Assembly: GCA_913052345.1 (NCBI GenBank)
Contig: CAJXDR010000015.1
Coordinates: 1-58,928, forward strand
Length of the DNA stretch: 58,928 nucleotides
Direction: 5' to 3'
Origin: UBA4421 sp002470275
Lineage (GTDB): Bacteria; Pseudomonadota; Gammaproteobacteria; Pseudomonadales; Azotimanducaceae
Below the pieces are notes generated by a model that was given only the letters and a program-made list of their open reading frames with translations, had not been told where the DNA came from and searched no databases. This document shows, piece after piece, positions 8,492 to 16,960 of this stretch. A program made the translations under genes and the position numbers. Numbering within the stretch: position 1 is the stretch's first letter; each line of letters begins with the position of its first letter.

Positions 8492-9514
8492 ATTTTTATT
8501 CAGCACTCTGCAGCCAAGGTCAACGCGGCCTGCCTTCTCATCATCGCGCTAAGTCTTACCGGCTGCAGCAGCATCCCATTTTTCGGCAATGACGACGAGG
8601 AGGGGGCCAGCGATGCTGAAATCGAGGCCATTAACACCACCGAGGAGCGAGCCTATAGCCTGGCCCAGCGGGGCCTTCGAAGCTCAAACTTTTCTGCCGC
8701 TATCGAGCAGCTAGAGCTGCTGGAAGCACGCTTCCCCTTTGGCAGGTTCGCCGAGCAAGCCCAGCTGGAACTGGTCTATGCTCGCTACATGACCGCTGAC
8801 TCAGCAGGCGCTCGAGCGGGCGCTGATCGATTCATTCGTCTTCATCCAAGCCACCCCAACGTCGACTATGCCTATTACCTCAAAGCCCTCGCCGCCTACC
8901 GAATAGAGGAAGGCGTGTTTAACGACCTCTTCAACGCTGACCCCGCCGCGCGTGATATGGGGCCAGTGAATGAGTCGTATACTGAGTTCGCAATCATGCT
9001 CAACACGTTCCCGGACAGCCAATACGCACCCGATGCGCGCCAGCGCATGCTGTACCTTCGTGAGCTTCTCGCGCGCCATGAACTCGTGGTTGCGGACTAC
9101 TACCTGCGAAAATCGGGATATGTGGCTGCTGCAAATCGAGCACGATTTGTGATCGAAAACTACGCGGATACCCATGCCCGACCCGACGCCCTGGCGATGC
9201 TAGTAGAGGCTAATTGGAAGCTTGGGCTGAAAGAGGAAGCGGATCGAGCGCTCAGGGTCTTGGCTCTGAATCACCCGGATTACCGTGACTTCGATAGCCA
9301 AGGACGCCTTGTCCTGGAAGAAAGAATCCGTAATCGGGACCGTTCATGGGCGAATATCATGACTTTAGGCCTCCTGGACCGACCCGAAGTGCCTGCGCCC
9401 CTGACCATCGAGAACAAAGACGCCGCAGCCGCCGGAGCGGACCCAGCGGCCGAAGCCAAGGAAGCTCAAGAGGAGAAGAAAGGCCGCTTTAGCTGGCTGC
9501 CCTTTGTCGACTAA
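8492..9514 (+). CDS. bamD: BamD, outer-membrane assembly lipoprotein; apparent ATT start
   Basis: Essential lipoprotein of the BAM complex, built of TPR-like repeats. The frame is open from 8474 and gives a lipoprotein signal (Lys, then ACLLIIALSLTGCSS) with the lipid-attachment Cys at 8564-8566, followed by the BamD hallmark ARFPFGRFAEQAQLELVYAR. No ATG, GTG or TTG exists in this frame between the stop at 8471 and the lipobox; the first ATG is at 8789, far inside the TPR region. ATT codons at 8489, 8492 and 8498 follow a GGGGA at 8481-8485, and I chose 8492 for spacing (8498 is equally possible). An unseen sequencing error is the alternative. The gene is certain, the start is not. Confidence 0.9.
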   Translation: MFIQHSAAKVNAACLLIIALSLTGCSSIPFFGNDDEEGASDAEIEAINTTEERAYSLAQRGLRSSNFSAAIEQLELLEARFPFGRFAEQAQLELVYARYMTADSAGARAGADRFIRLHPSHPNVDYAYYLKALAAYRIEEGVFNDLFNADPAARDMGPVNESYTEFAIMLNTFPDSQYAPDARQRMLYLRELLARHELVVADYYLRKSGYVAAANRARFVIENYADTHARPDALAMLVEANWKLGLKEEADRALRVLALNHPDYRDFDSQGRLVLEERIRNRDRSWANIMTLGLLDRPEVPAPLTIENKDAAAAGADPAAEAKEAQEEKKGRFSWLPFVD

Positions 9515-9600
9515 CTCTGCACGGGGAACGCCGTTCGGTCTCCCAGGGCCATCAGACCCTTGCCCTCGCGGTCGACTGATCGCGGGCCCAGACTCTAGAG

Positions 9601-10212
9601 ATGATCCGCTACAGGAGGACAAAGACGGCAGCCCATACTCTGATGGAACTGTTAATCACGCTGGTGATTCTGGTCACCTTAACCCGCCTCAGCGTGGGCG
9701 GGTTTTCGCGCCTGCTTGCCCAAGGCGAGCTAGAAGCCGGTATGGATAACTTCTCCGCCCTACTGCGCAAAGCCCGCCAGCGCGCCGTGACTGAAACGAC
9801 CTTTACCATCATTTGCCCTGGCCAACCTCGACTGGAGGCTGGCCGCCTGACACCTCGTTGCGGCCCAAGGGACAGCTGGAGCCAGGGCACCATCGCTTTC
9901 CAGGATCAAGATGGCGACATCGCGACCACCGAGGATACGTCCTTACTGGGTGCCACCTCGCCCTTGCACCAACAGATTCGTATCGTTTGGCGAGCTTTTC
10001 GAAACCGACCCTATCTCCTCTTCACTCCATCGGGCTTAACGGATTGGCAGAACGGTCGTTTTGTCTTTTGCCAACAGCGTGCTGAGGGCCACATTCAGCA
10101 CGCTATCGTCATTAACAGCGCTGGCCGGACCTATCGACGAGAAGAATTAACCGGTGCCCAGACCCTCGATCCAGCTCAGTGTCCGGCGTCCGTGCCCTCG
10201 GCTTCCCCGTGA
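9601..10212 (+). CDS. FimT/GspH-type pseudopilin
   Basis: A 203-residue minor-pilin-like protein: short basic leader, then HTLMELLITLVILVTL, the hydrophobic type IV pilin N-terminal helix with Glu at +5, then a GspH/FimT globular domain (AGMDNFSALLRKARQRAV, TTFTIICPG). The residue before the predicted cleavage site is Ala rather than the usual Gly, and +1 is His rather than Phe. A TGA lies in frame just before, so the ATG at 9601 is the only start. It stands alone, without fimU, pilV, pilW, pilX or pilE beside it. Its last 37 bases overlap the 3' end of fkpB on the other strand. Confidence 0.8.
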   Translation: MIRYRRTKTAAHTLMELLITLVILVTLTRLSVGGFSRLLAQGELEAGMDNFSALLRKARQRAVTETTFTIICPGQPRLEAGRLTPRCGPRDSWSQGTIAFQDQDGDIATTEDTSLLGATSPLHQQIRIVWRAFRNRPYLLFTPSGLTDWQNGRFVFCQQRAEGHIQHAIVINSAGRTYRREELTGAQTLDPAQCPASVPSASP

Positions 10213-10682
10213 CCGTTCTCCACCTCTAAGATGGAGACGTCGAAGGTAATGTCGTGGCCGCTCAGCGGATGATTAAAGTCAATTTTAACGCTTTCCTCGT
10301 AGACCTCTATGACGACGCCAGGAAGCTCTCCATCAGGGGCCTGGAAGGAGACCACCAACCCGCTCTCCAAAGGTTCATCACCGTCAATCTGTTCAAACAT
10401 CGAGCGCGACAGCACCCGGACATTGGCTTCTTGACGAGGACCAAACGCCTGTTCGGCCGGAATCAACAGCTGAACATCGTCCCCTTGGGACAGACCGATC
10501 AGCGCTGCCTCAAACCCAGGCAGCAGATTACCGTCTCCAATGACGAGGGACGCCGGCGCGCCGCGTCGTGTGGTATCGATCTCCTCACCGTTGGGCATGA
10601 GCAGCGCAAAGTGTAGGCTCACCCGCGACCCTTCAATGATTTTTTCCAACTTACCGCTGGAAGACGCGATCAGATCTGACAT
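10176..10682 (-). CDS. fkpB: FkpB/SlpA-type FKBP peptidyl-prolyl isomerase
   Basis: A 168-residue cytosolic FKBP of the SlpA/SlyD class. The FKBP core (SRVSLHFALLMPNGEEID, LLPGFEAALIGLSQGD) is interrupted by the insert-in-flap domain typical of this subclass and ends with FNHPLSGHDITFDVSI. It acts as prolyl isomerase and chaperone. It lies 58 bases after lspA on the same strand, matching the conserved lspA-fkpB pair. The usual third member, ispH, is absent, and the next gene is a convergent pilin. About 20 extra acidic residues at the C-terminus lie in the overlap with that pilin. Confidence 0.93.
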   Translation of the reverse strand: MSDLIASSSGKLEKIIEGSRVSLHFALLMPNGEEIDTTRRGAPASLVIGDGNLLPGFEAALIGLSQGDDVQLLIPAEQAFGPRQEANVRVLSRSMFEQIDGDEPLESGLVVSFQAPDGELPGVVIEVYEESVKIDFNHPLSGHDITFDVSILEVENGHGEAEGTDAGH

Positions 10683-10740
10683 AGTTTTTCTCAGGAGTTA
10701 GTCTCGGATGCACCAGCGCGGTGCGGGAACGCTTCGATTA

Positions 10741-11280
10741 TCAGTGAGATGTGCGCTCGAGTGGCTCCTTGCTAAAAAAGAGCAAGAGCATCCAAATCAC
10801 GATGCCAGAAAATAGCGCCGAATCAGCTACGTTGAACGCTGGGAAATGATATCCCTGATAGTGCACGAGAATAAAGTCCACCACATAGCCATTGAGCGCT
10901 CGATCGTACAGATTGCCCAGAGCCCCGCCCAGGATCAACGCATAAACCAAACCCATAAGTCGTTTTTCAATGGGCGCAATGAGCACCTCTCGAATAATAT
11001 AAATCGAGAAAGCGACGCCTACCGATACGAAAAACCAACGCTGCCAGCCGCCCGCATTGGCCAGAAAGGAAAAGGCAGCCCCCTCGTTATGCCAGCGTAC
11101 CCAGGCGAAAAAGGAATATATTTGAACGCGATCTCCGTAGGCGAGCTGACTTACCACCACGGCCTTGGTGCCTTGGTCGAGCAAAAAAACAAAGACCGCC
11201 ATCAGCAACCAAAGCCAGCGTGCCCGCAGGCTCAACAACCCCGAAGCGCCTGGATCTTCGCTGGGTCTCATCGTATTCAT
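10741..11280 (-). CDS. lspA: LspA, lipoprotein signal peptidase (signal peptidase II)
   Basis: An inner-membrane aspartic protease of 179 residues that removes signal peptides from prolipoproteins; several client lipoproteins are encoded in this window. Four transmembrane segments and both catalytic aspartates are present: Asp126 in GNLYDRALNG and Asp153 in FNVADSAL. I start at the ATG at 11280, which forms an ATGA overlap with the ribF stop. A longer frame to 11295 and a shorter one from 11271 are possible. Such coupling to ribF is unusual, since ileS normally separates the two genes. Confidence 0.95.
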   Translation of the reverse strand: MNTMRPSEDPGASGLLSLRARWLWLLMAVFVFLLDQGTKAVVVSQLAYGDRVQIYSFFAWVRWHNEGAAFSFLANAGGWQRWFFVSVGVAFSIYIIREVLIAPIEKRLMGLVYALILGGALGNLYDRALNGYVVDFILVHYQGYHFPAFNVADSALFSGIVIWMLLLFFSKEPLERTSH

Positions 11281-12206
11281 TGGGCTTGGAACCAATCTTT
11301 GGCGCTGTGAATATCGCTATCGATTTGGGCTTTCAAAGCGTCAATGGACTCGAATCGCTGTTCATCGCGCAGCTTGCTTTTAAAGGTCACTTTGATGAGC
11401 TGGCCATAAATGTTCCCAGAGAAGTCGAATAAATGAACCTCGAGTAGGGGTTCCTTGCCATCCACCGTGGGCCGGATTCCAATGTTTGCAACCCCGTGAC
11501 GCACCCGGTCCCCCACCCCCTCTACGACCACCGCATAGACGCCTTCCAAAGCAGCTCGATATCGCTGAAGACGCACGTTCGCCGTGGGCGCATCAAGCTG
11601 GCGGCCAAGCTGACGCCCGTACACCACGCGGCCCATGATGAAATACTCATGACCCAGCAGGTCAGCGGCTGCCTCGAAGGCTCCCTCTCCCAGCAGTTGC
11701 CGAATCAGGGTGCTGCTGATGCGTTGGTCACCCTGCATCATCGTCGGCAGGCTGCTGACATCATAGCCGTGCTGCCTACCGGCCGCCGCGAGCAGCTCAA
11801 AATCACCCTCCCGTCCCTTGCCAAAACGAAAATCATCGCCGATCGCAACGTGTCGCACGCCGAGCAGGCGGTGCATCAGATCATCAGCAAACCATGCCGC
11901 CGGCATGGCAGCCGTTTTCTTATTGAAGGGCAGGCAGATCAGTCGATCCAGGGCGGTTCGTCTCAACAAATGCACCTTTTCGCGAAAGCGCGTGAGCCGA
12001 GCGGGTAGTTGAGAACCAGCGAAAAACTCGCGAGGTTGAGGTTCAAAGGTCATCAGCGCACTTGGGACATTCCATTTCTTGGCGCGCTCTGCAAGCTGGT
12101 CCAATAATGCCTGGTGGCCCAAATGGACGCCGTCGAAATTGCCGATCGTCAGCACACAGCCTCGGTGTTCTTCGCGCAGATTGTGCAGGCCATTTATTAT
12201 TTCCAT
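11277..12206 (-). CDS. ribF: RibF, bifunctional riboflavin kinase/FAD synthetase
   Basis: This 309-residue enzyme phosphorylates riboflavin to FMN and adenylates FMN to FAD. The N-terminal FAD synthetase domain has the nucleotidyltransferase motif GNFDGVHLGHQALL and the ISSTLIR segment near residue 160. The C-terminal riboflavin kinase domain contains DAPTANVRL and a GVANIGIRPTVDG segment. It lies between murJ (48 bases upstream) and lspA (ATGA overlap downstream). The order rpsT, murJ, ribF, lspA, fkpB is standard for gammaproteobacteria except for the missing ileS. Confidence 0.95.
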   Translation of the reverse strand: MEIINGLHNLREEHRGCVLTIGNFDGVHLGHQALLDQLAERAKKWNVPSALMTFEPQPREFFAGSQLPARLTRFREKVHLLRRTALDRLICLPFNKKTAAMPAAWFADDLMHRLLGVRHVAIGDDFRFGKGREGDFELLAAAGRQHGYDVSSLPTMMQGDQRISSTLIRQLLGEGAFEAAADLLGHEYFIMGRVVYGRQLGRQLDAPTANVRLQRYRAALEGVYAVVVEGVGDRVRHGVANIGIRPTVDGKEPLLEVHLFDFSGNIYGQLIKVTFKSKLRDEQRFESIDALKAQIDSDIHSAKDWFQAQ

Positions 12207-12254
12207 CGACAGATTATAGGCTTATGGCGCATCTGCTTGAACACCGGGACACCG

Positions 12255-13868
12255 CTAAAGGCGATTATCACGCATCAAATCCTGTCGCCGTAGACCGAAA
12301 AGCAAGAGCAACAACCCGTATCCAAGCAGACCCAGCACACAGGTGACCACGACCCCCAGCAGACGATCTAGGGATGGCATCATCATCCAGGCTTGGTCAC
12401 TGGGTGCCAGAAAGACCAATCCTGCCGCCAGGAGACCGCTGGTGAGCAGTACCCGAGCGAGGCTACGAAACAGCTGCGTGTCTGGAACGAAAAGACTTCG
12501 GCGATATAGCCCAAAGAGCAGTAAGAGCGCATGAACCCAGGCAGATGCTGCTGTGGCCAGCGCGAGCCCAAGATGCCCCATCCAGGAATAAGTTGATAAA
12601 CCCACCGCCAGATTCACTGCCACCGCCACGCTGGCATAGCGGAAGGGGGTCATGGTGTCATGCTGCGCAAAAAAGGCGGGTGCAAGAATCTTAACCAGGA
12701 CGAAGCCCGGCAGCGCAACGGCAAAATAAACTAGCGCAGCTGCCGTCATCGCAATGTCGTGAGCCGTCATCGCCCCGCCGGTAAAACTCATATACAGCGT
12801 GGCGAGCAGCGGCGTGGCAAGCAGCCACAGCGCCACCGCGGCGGGCACTCCCAACGCCATACCCAGGTGAATCCCCCAATTCAACGTGGCGCGAAATGCC
12901 TGGGTGCGCTCGCTAGCGGCCATTTGCGATAGGTGGGGCAACAGCACCGTACCCAGGGCGACGGCGACCAGCCCAACGGGAAGCTCAAGCAACCGATCCG
13001 CGTAATAGAGCCAAGAAATGCTGCCGCCAATCAACGTCGACGCAAGAGCAGTATTGACCACGGCATTAATCTGACCCACGGAGGCGGCGAACATCGCCGG
13101 CAGCAGCAGCGTGCCAACTTGCCTGGTGCCGGGGTGCTTTAGGCTAAGTCTAGGTCTGGGTAGCAACCCTAAGGCGCTTAGCCGGGGCAGTTGGAGCAGA
13201 CACTGCAGGATACCTGCGGCGAATACGCCCCACGCCAAAATCACCACGGGCGTCAGCGCGAGTCCATCGTCTAGCGCAATAAGCGCAGCGGCAATGAGAC
13301 AAACATTCAACAGCACTGGCGTTACGGCGGGTAAGGCAAAATATCCATGCGCATTGAGGAGTGCCCCCGCGTAGGCGGTCAGCGAAATGAAGCCCAGATA
13401 GGGAAACATGATTCGAACGAGCTCAGCAGTCAGCGCGAACGCCTGAGGATCTCCCACGAATCCTGGCGCGAAAATCGCTGTAAGCATGGGTGCCAGGGCC
13501 ACGCCAAGGACAACAAAGACCGCTAGGGAGGCGGCGAATACCCCAGATAAATCCGCCAGGAACAGGACGAGAGCCCCCTGACCCTGCAGCTTAAACTGCA
13601 TCAATACAGGTACGAAAGCCTGACTGAACGCACCTTCGGCGAATAGCCGACGAAAGAAATTCGGTATCCGGAAGGCGACGAAGAACATATCTGCCACGGC
13701 GGAAGCGCCGAAGAGGTATGCAAGCACCATATCGCGCAACAGGCCGCTAATGCGGGATAAAAGCGTCATCAAGGCAACCGTGGCACCCTGACGGCTGATG
13801 CTATGACCCTTACCGTCAGCGTCTCCCGATGCGCTGTGCTGGGATTTAGGAGGAATCTCTGTTGACAT
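12255..13868 (-). CDS. murJ: MurJ (MviN), lipid II flippase
   Basis: A 537-residue inner-membrane protein with about 14 hydrophobic helices. It carries the MurJ signatures LMTLLSRISGLLRDMVLAYL and FFRRLFAEGAFSQAFVPV near the N-terminus, including the conserved central-cavity arginines. It flips lipid II across the membrane for peptidoglycan synthesis. The N-terminus is about 25 residues longer than in E. coli, with a polar, Ser/Gly-rich leader; I see no better internal start. It is divergent from rpsT with 58 bases between. Confidence 0.94.
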   Translation of the reverse strand: MSTEIPPKSQHSASGDADGKGHSISRQGATVALMTLLSRISGLLRDMVLAYLFGASAVADMFFVAFRIPNFFRRLFAEGAFSQAFVPVLMQFKLQGQGALVLFLADLSGVFAASLAVFVVLGVALAPMLTAIFAPGFVGDPQAFALTAELVRIMFPYLGFISLTAYAGALLNAHGYFALPAVTPVLLNVCLIAAALIALDDGLALTPVVILAWGVFAAGILQCLLQLPRLSALGLLPRPRLSLKHPGTRQVGTLLLPAMFAASVGQINAVVNTALASTLIGGSISWLYYADRLLELPVGLVAVALGTVLLPHLSQMAASERTQAFRATLNWGIHLGMALGVPAAVALWLLATPLLATLYMSFTGGAMTAHDIAMTAAALVYFAVALPGFVLVKILAPAFFAQHDTMTPFRYASVAVAVNLAVGLSTYSWMGHLGLALATAASAWVHALLLLFGLYRRSLFVPDTQLFRSLARVLLTSGLLAAGLVFLAPSDQAWMMMPSLDRLLGVVVTCVLGLLGYGLLLLLFGLRRQDLMRDNRL

Positions 13869-13926
13869 CTACCCACTCGAACGGCATATTTCCCGCCCTG
13901 ATTTTTTCGTCTCTAGGAGACCCTTC

Positions 13927-14199
13927 TTGGCTAATAGTCCACAAGCGCGTAAGCGCGCCAGACAGGCTGAAAAGCGCCGTGCGCAGAATGCTAGCCAGCG
14001 CTCCATGGTAAGAACCTATATCAAACGGGTGGTTGGAGCCATTGAAGAGAAAGATGCGGCGACCGCCGGTGCTGCCCTGACCGCGGCAGTACCGATTATC
14101 GACAAGATGGTGTCCAAGGGCATCATGCACAAAAACCAAGCCGCGCGGCACAAGTCCCGCCTGACGAAGAAGGTCAAGGAACTCGCCTCGGCTGGATGA
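13927..14199 (+). CDS. rpsT: RpsT, 30S ribosomal protein S20
   Basis: A 90-residue, very basic three-helix ribosomal protein that starts MANSPQARKRARQAEKRR and ends in the conserved KNQAARHKSRLTKKVKEL. The start codon is TTG at 13927, with TAGGAG about eight bases upstream. A UUG start is also known for E. coli rpsT, where it is linked to translational autoregulation, so this looks conserved. It lies alone on the plus strand between divergent murJ and convergent proB. Confidence 0.96.
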   Translation: MANSPQARKRARQAEKRRAQNASQRSMVRTYIKRVVGAIEEKDAATAGAALTAAVPIIDKMVSKGIMHKNQAARHKSRLTKKVKELASAG

Positions 14200-14206
14200 A
14201 CGGCGG

Positions 14207-15364
14207 CTAGCTGCCATCTTGCATTAGCACTAGGTTGTCCCTGTGTACGATCTCTGGCTCCGCCACGTGCTCCAGGACGGTGACGTATTCGTCACTGCTT
14301 AGGCCCCGAACCAGCGACACCTCGCTGCTGCTGTAGTTAGTCAGCCCCTGCGCCACGACGGCACCGCTCTGATCCAGGCACCTCACCATATCGCCCCTTC
14401 TAAATTGGCCGGACACGCCTTTGACACCGACAGCCAAAAGGCTCACGCCTCGCTCTTGAATAGCGACCACCGCACCGGCATCCAGCACTAGGTCACCTCG
14501 GGCGCGCAGCTGCCCGGCAATCCAACGCTTTCGAGCAGCCAGTGGATTGAGTTCCGCAGTCAGGCAGGTACCGATCACCTCGCCCTCGATCAGGCGCTCG
14601 AGGATCCGAGGTTCATGCCCTGATGCAATCACCGTATGCGCGCCAGATCGCGCGGCCAGCCGAGCAGCGCGAACCTTGGTCACCATGCCGCCGCGCCCCA
14701 AGCCCCCAGTGCTCCCGCCAGCCATTTGATCCAGCGTGGCATCCATGGCACCCGCGGAGGAAATCACGTTCGCTGCTGGATTTACCCTGGGGTCTCCATC
14801 AAGCAGACCCGCGACGTCCGTTAGAATAATCAGCGCGTCGGCCTCCACCAGGTTCGCAACGAGCGCTCCCAGCGTATCGTTGTCACCAAATCGGATTTCG
14901 TCCGTTGCCACGGTGTCGTTCTCATTGATGATGGGCACGACGCCCATTCGCAGCAACGCACCAAGGGTGGCTCTGGCGTTCAAATATCGCTGGCGGTCAG
15001 CGAGGTCCTCATGGGTGAGCATTACCATGGCCGACCCAGTGTTCAAACTCCTTAGCGCCTGCTCGTAGACCTGTATCAATCCCATTTGTCCTACCGCAGC
15101 GGCGGCCTGAAGCAGATGGACTTCCGCTGGACGTCGCGCCCAGCCCAATCGCTTGCAGCCTTCGGCAATGGACCCAGAGGTAACCAGAATCACCTCTCGG
15201 CCCGTCTCTAGCAGCCTGCCGATTTGCTGGCAATAGGACTCAATTCGAGAAGTCTCCAGTCCTGAATCAAGGCTTGTGAGCAGGGAACTCCCCACCTTGA
15301 CCACCACCCGACGAGCATCGGCGAGGCGCTTTCTGCCTGCCCCTTCGCCCTCACTCTCGAACAT
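14207..15364 (-). CDS. proB: ProB, glutamate 5-kinase
   Basis: First enzyme of proline synthesis, 385 residues. The amino-acid kinase domain (VVVKVGSSLLTS near residue 20; INENDTVATDEIRFGDND near 150; GTGG-type loop seen here as GGSTGGLGRGGM) is followed by a C-terminal PUA domain (about residues 285-365). It overlaps the obgE stop by 14 bases, so the obgE-proB pair is probably cotranscribed, as in many gammaproteobacteria. proA is not adjacent. Confidence 0.95.
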   Translation of the reverse strand: MFESEGEGAGRKRLADARRVVVKVGSSLLTSLDSGLETSRIESYCQQIGRLLETGREVILVTSGSIAEGCKRLGWARRPAEVHLLQAAAAVGQMGLIQVYEQALRSLNTGSAMVMLTHEDLADRQRYLNARATLGALLRMGVVPIINENDTVATDEIRFGDNDTLGALVANLVEADALIILTDVAGLLDGDPRVNPAANVISSAGAMDATLDQMAGGSTGGLGRGGMVTKVRAARLAARSGAHTVIASGHEPRILERLIEGEVIGTCLTAELNPLAARKRWIAGQLRARGDLVLDAGAVVAIQERGVSLLAVGVKGVSGQFRRGDMVRCLDQSGAVVAQGLTNYSSSEVSLVRGLSSDEYVTVLEHVAEPEIVHRDNLVLMQDGS

Positions 15365-16562
15365 AGATCACCTCTACCGCGCCGTCCCCAAGATCCACGT
15401 CATCTTCCTGGTCATCCAGGTCCTGATCGGGATCATCCGCCATCGCTGGCTGACGCCGCGCCCGCATTTTCTCCGAGTGGGCGAATACATCAGCGCTGAT
15501 TCTCTCCTCCAGTTGGGCAAGGTAAGTGGCAAATTCCGCATCCTCCTGTGCAAGCAATCGCTGCTCGGTCAGGAAAGACATCAGCTCAGCCATCAACGTC
15601 TCTAATCCAATATCGCCCAGAGCGGAAATTGCATGAACCGGCCGATCGGGAAACATCTCGCGCATTTCCCCCTGCAGCCAGACCAAGGTATCGGCATCAA
15701 TCTGATCGACCTTGGACAGTGCCAACCAAGTAGGACGCTCGCTCAATGCATCACTGTACTGAGCCAACTCTTGCTCAATGGCCAGAGCGTTTTCAATGGG
15801 GTCGCTGCCATCTTCGGGCAAAACGTCCACCACATGCAGCAGAATACGGGTGCGCGACAGGTGCCGTAAAAATTGAGCCCCAAGCCCCGCACCGTCCGCC
15901 GCACCAGCGATCAGACCGGGTATGTCCGCCATCACGAAACTTGCGTCTGCGGCGATACGAACCACGCCCAAACTGGGCACGAGGGTCGTAAAGGGGTAAT
16001 CGGCAACCTTTGGATTCGCTGCGGAAACCTGCCCGATGAGCGTGGATTTGCCGGCGTTGGGCAACCCCAGAAGGCCCACATCGGCCATCAACCTGAGCTG
16101 GAGGCGCAACCGTCGCACGTCCCCGGGCTTTCCTGGCGTGGTCTTGCGCGGCGATCGATTGGTGCTGGACTTGAAGGCTGCATTACCCAACCCTCGACTG
16201 CCGCCCTGAGCGACTAAGAGCTCGTCCTGGGCGTCCCGGAGATCGCCAACAACCTCCTGGGTTTCCTCGTCGACCACGGTGGTTCCCACGGGGACCTTGA
16301 CTCGGATCGCAGAACCACCCGCCCCAGTCTTGTTACGGCTGCCACCACCCTGACCGTTCTGCGCTTGATAGGCAGGCTGAAAGCGGAAGTCGATTAGAGT
16401 ATTGAGCGCTTCATCCGCTACCAGGAGGACATCGCCCCCCTCACCACCATTCCCGCCATCTGGGCCACCCCGTTCGACATACTTCTCACGACGAAAACTC
16501 AGGCAGCCGTTACCCCCCTTCCCCGCCTGGACACGAATAGTCGCCTCATCAATGAACTGCAT
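15351..16562 (-). CDS. obgE: ObgE/CgtA, ribosome-associated GTPase
   Basis: Start chosen at the ATG at 16562, with GGAG about nine bases upstream, giving 403 residues. The glycine-rich Obg fold fills residues 1-158 (GGPDGGNGGEGGDV and similar turns). The G domain follows, with the P-loop GLPNAGKST, the switch motif DIPGLI and SKVDQID as G4. The C-terminal tail is very acidic, with alternating Asp and Glu. Obg acts in 50S assembly and stringent-response control. A strong terminator separates it from rpmA upstream, so obgE needs its own promoter or read-through. Confidence 0.96.
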   Translation of the reverse strand: MQFIDEATIRVQAGKGGNGCLSFRREKYVERGGPDGGNGGEGGDVLLVADEALNTLIDFRFQPAYQAQNGQGGGSRNKTGAGGSAIRVKVPVGTTVVDEETQEVVGDLRDAQDELLVAQGGSRGLGNAAFKSSTNRSPRKTTPGKPGDVRRLRLQLRLMADVGLLGLPNAGKSTLIGQVSAANPKVADYPFTTLVPSLGVVRIAADASFVMADIPGLIAGAADGAGLGAQFLRHLSRTRILLHVVDVLPEDGSDPIENALAIEQELAQYSDALSERPTWLALSKVDQIDADTLVWLQGEMREMFPDRPVHAISALGDIGLETLMAELMSFLTEQRLLAQEDAEFATYLAQLEERISADVFAHSEKMRARRQPAMADDPDQDLDDQEDDVDLGDGAVEVIYVRE

Positions 16563-16581
16563 AGGATCGTCTCCTAGATAC

Positions 16582-16609
16582 AAAAAACCCCGCCAGGGCG
16601 GGGTTTTTT
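16582..16609 (-). terminator. Rho-independent terminator of rplU-rpmA
   Basis: A CCCCGCC/GGCGGGG inverted repeat is flanked by six A on the left and six T on the right, so it can terminate in both directions. On the minus strand it lies about 30 bases after the rpmA stop and just before the obgE ribosome-binding site. It therefore ends the L21-L27 transcript while limiting read-through into obgE. Confidence 0.88.
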
Positions 16610-16637
16610 AGTTCGTCATCCCGGCGGGAAGCCGCTT

Positions 16638-16895
16638 TTAGCTCGAGACGATACTCACCGTCTTGCGTCGCAGCCTACCACGAACTGAAAACTCCACACG
16701 ACCAGCTGCCTTGGCGAACAGTGTGTGATCGCGGCCGCAGCCAACATTTTCCCCAGGATGAAATTTCGTTCCCCGCTGGCGAACGATTATATTGCCAGCG
16801 ATAACCTCCTGGCCACCGTACTTCTTAATACCCAGGCGTTTCGATTCCGAATCTCGCCCGTTCCTGGTACTTCCGCCTGCTTTCTTATGTGCCAT
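16638..16895 (-). CDS. rpmA: RpmA, 50S ribosomal protein L27
   Basis: An 85-residue ribosomal protein with the conserved N-terminus MAHKKAGGSTRNGRDSESKR, which reaches the peptidyl-transferase centre, and the GGQEVIAGNIIVRQRGTKFH segment. It begins directly with the mature-type sequence and lacks the cleaved N-terminal extension seen in Firmicutes. It follows rplU by 65 bases; rplU-rpmA-obgE is a nearly universal bacterial order. Confidence 0.97.
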   Translation of the reverse strand: MAHKKAGGSTRNGRDSESKRLGIKKYGGQEVIAGNIIVRQRGTKFHPGENVGCGRDHTLFAKAAGRVEFSVRGRLRRKTVSIVSS

Positions 16896-16960
16896 GCCTG
16901 CCTCTTTTTCTGGACCAACAAACGATCATGTCGCCGTCTGGTCTATTTCCGACGATCTCG

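Noticed and set aside
13846..14217. 123-codon minus-strand ORF over rpsT
   Set aside because: It is antisense to a certain ribosomal protein gene and has no family-like sequence.
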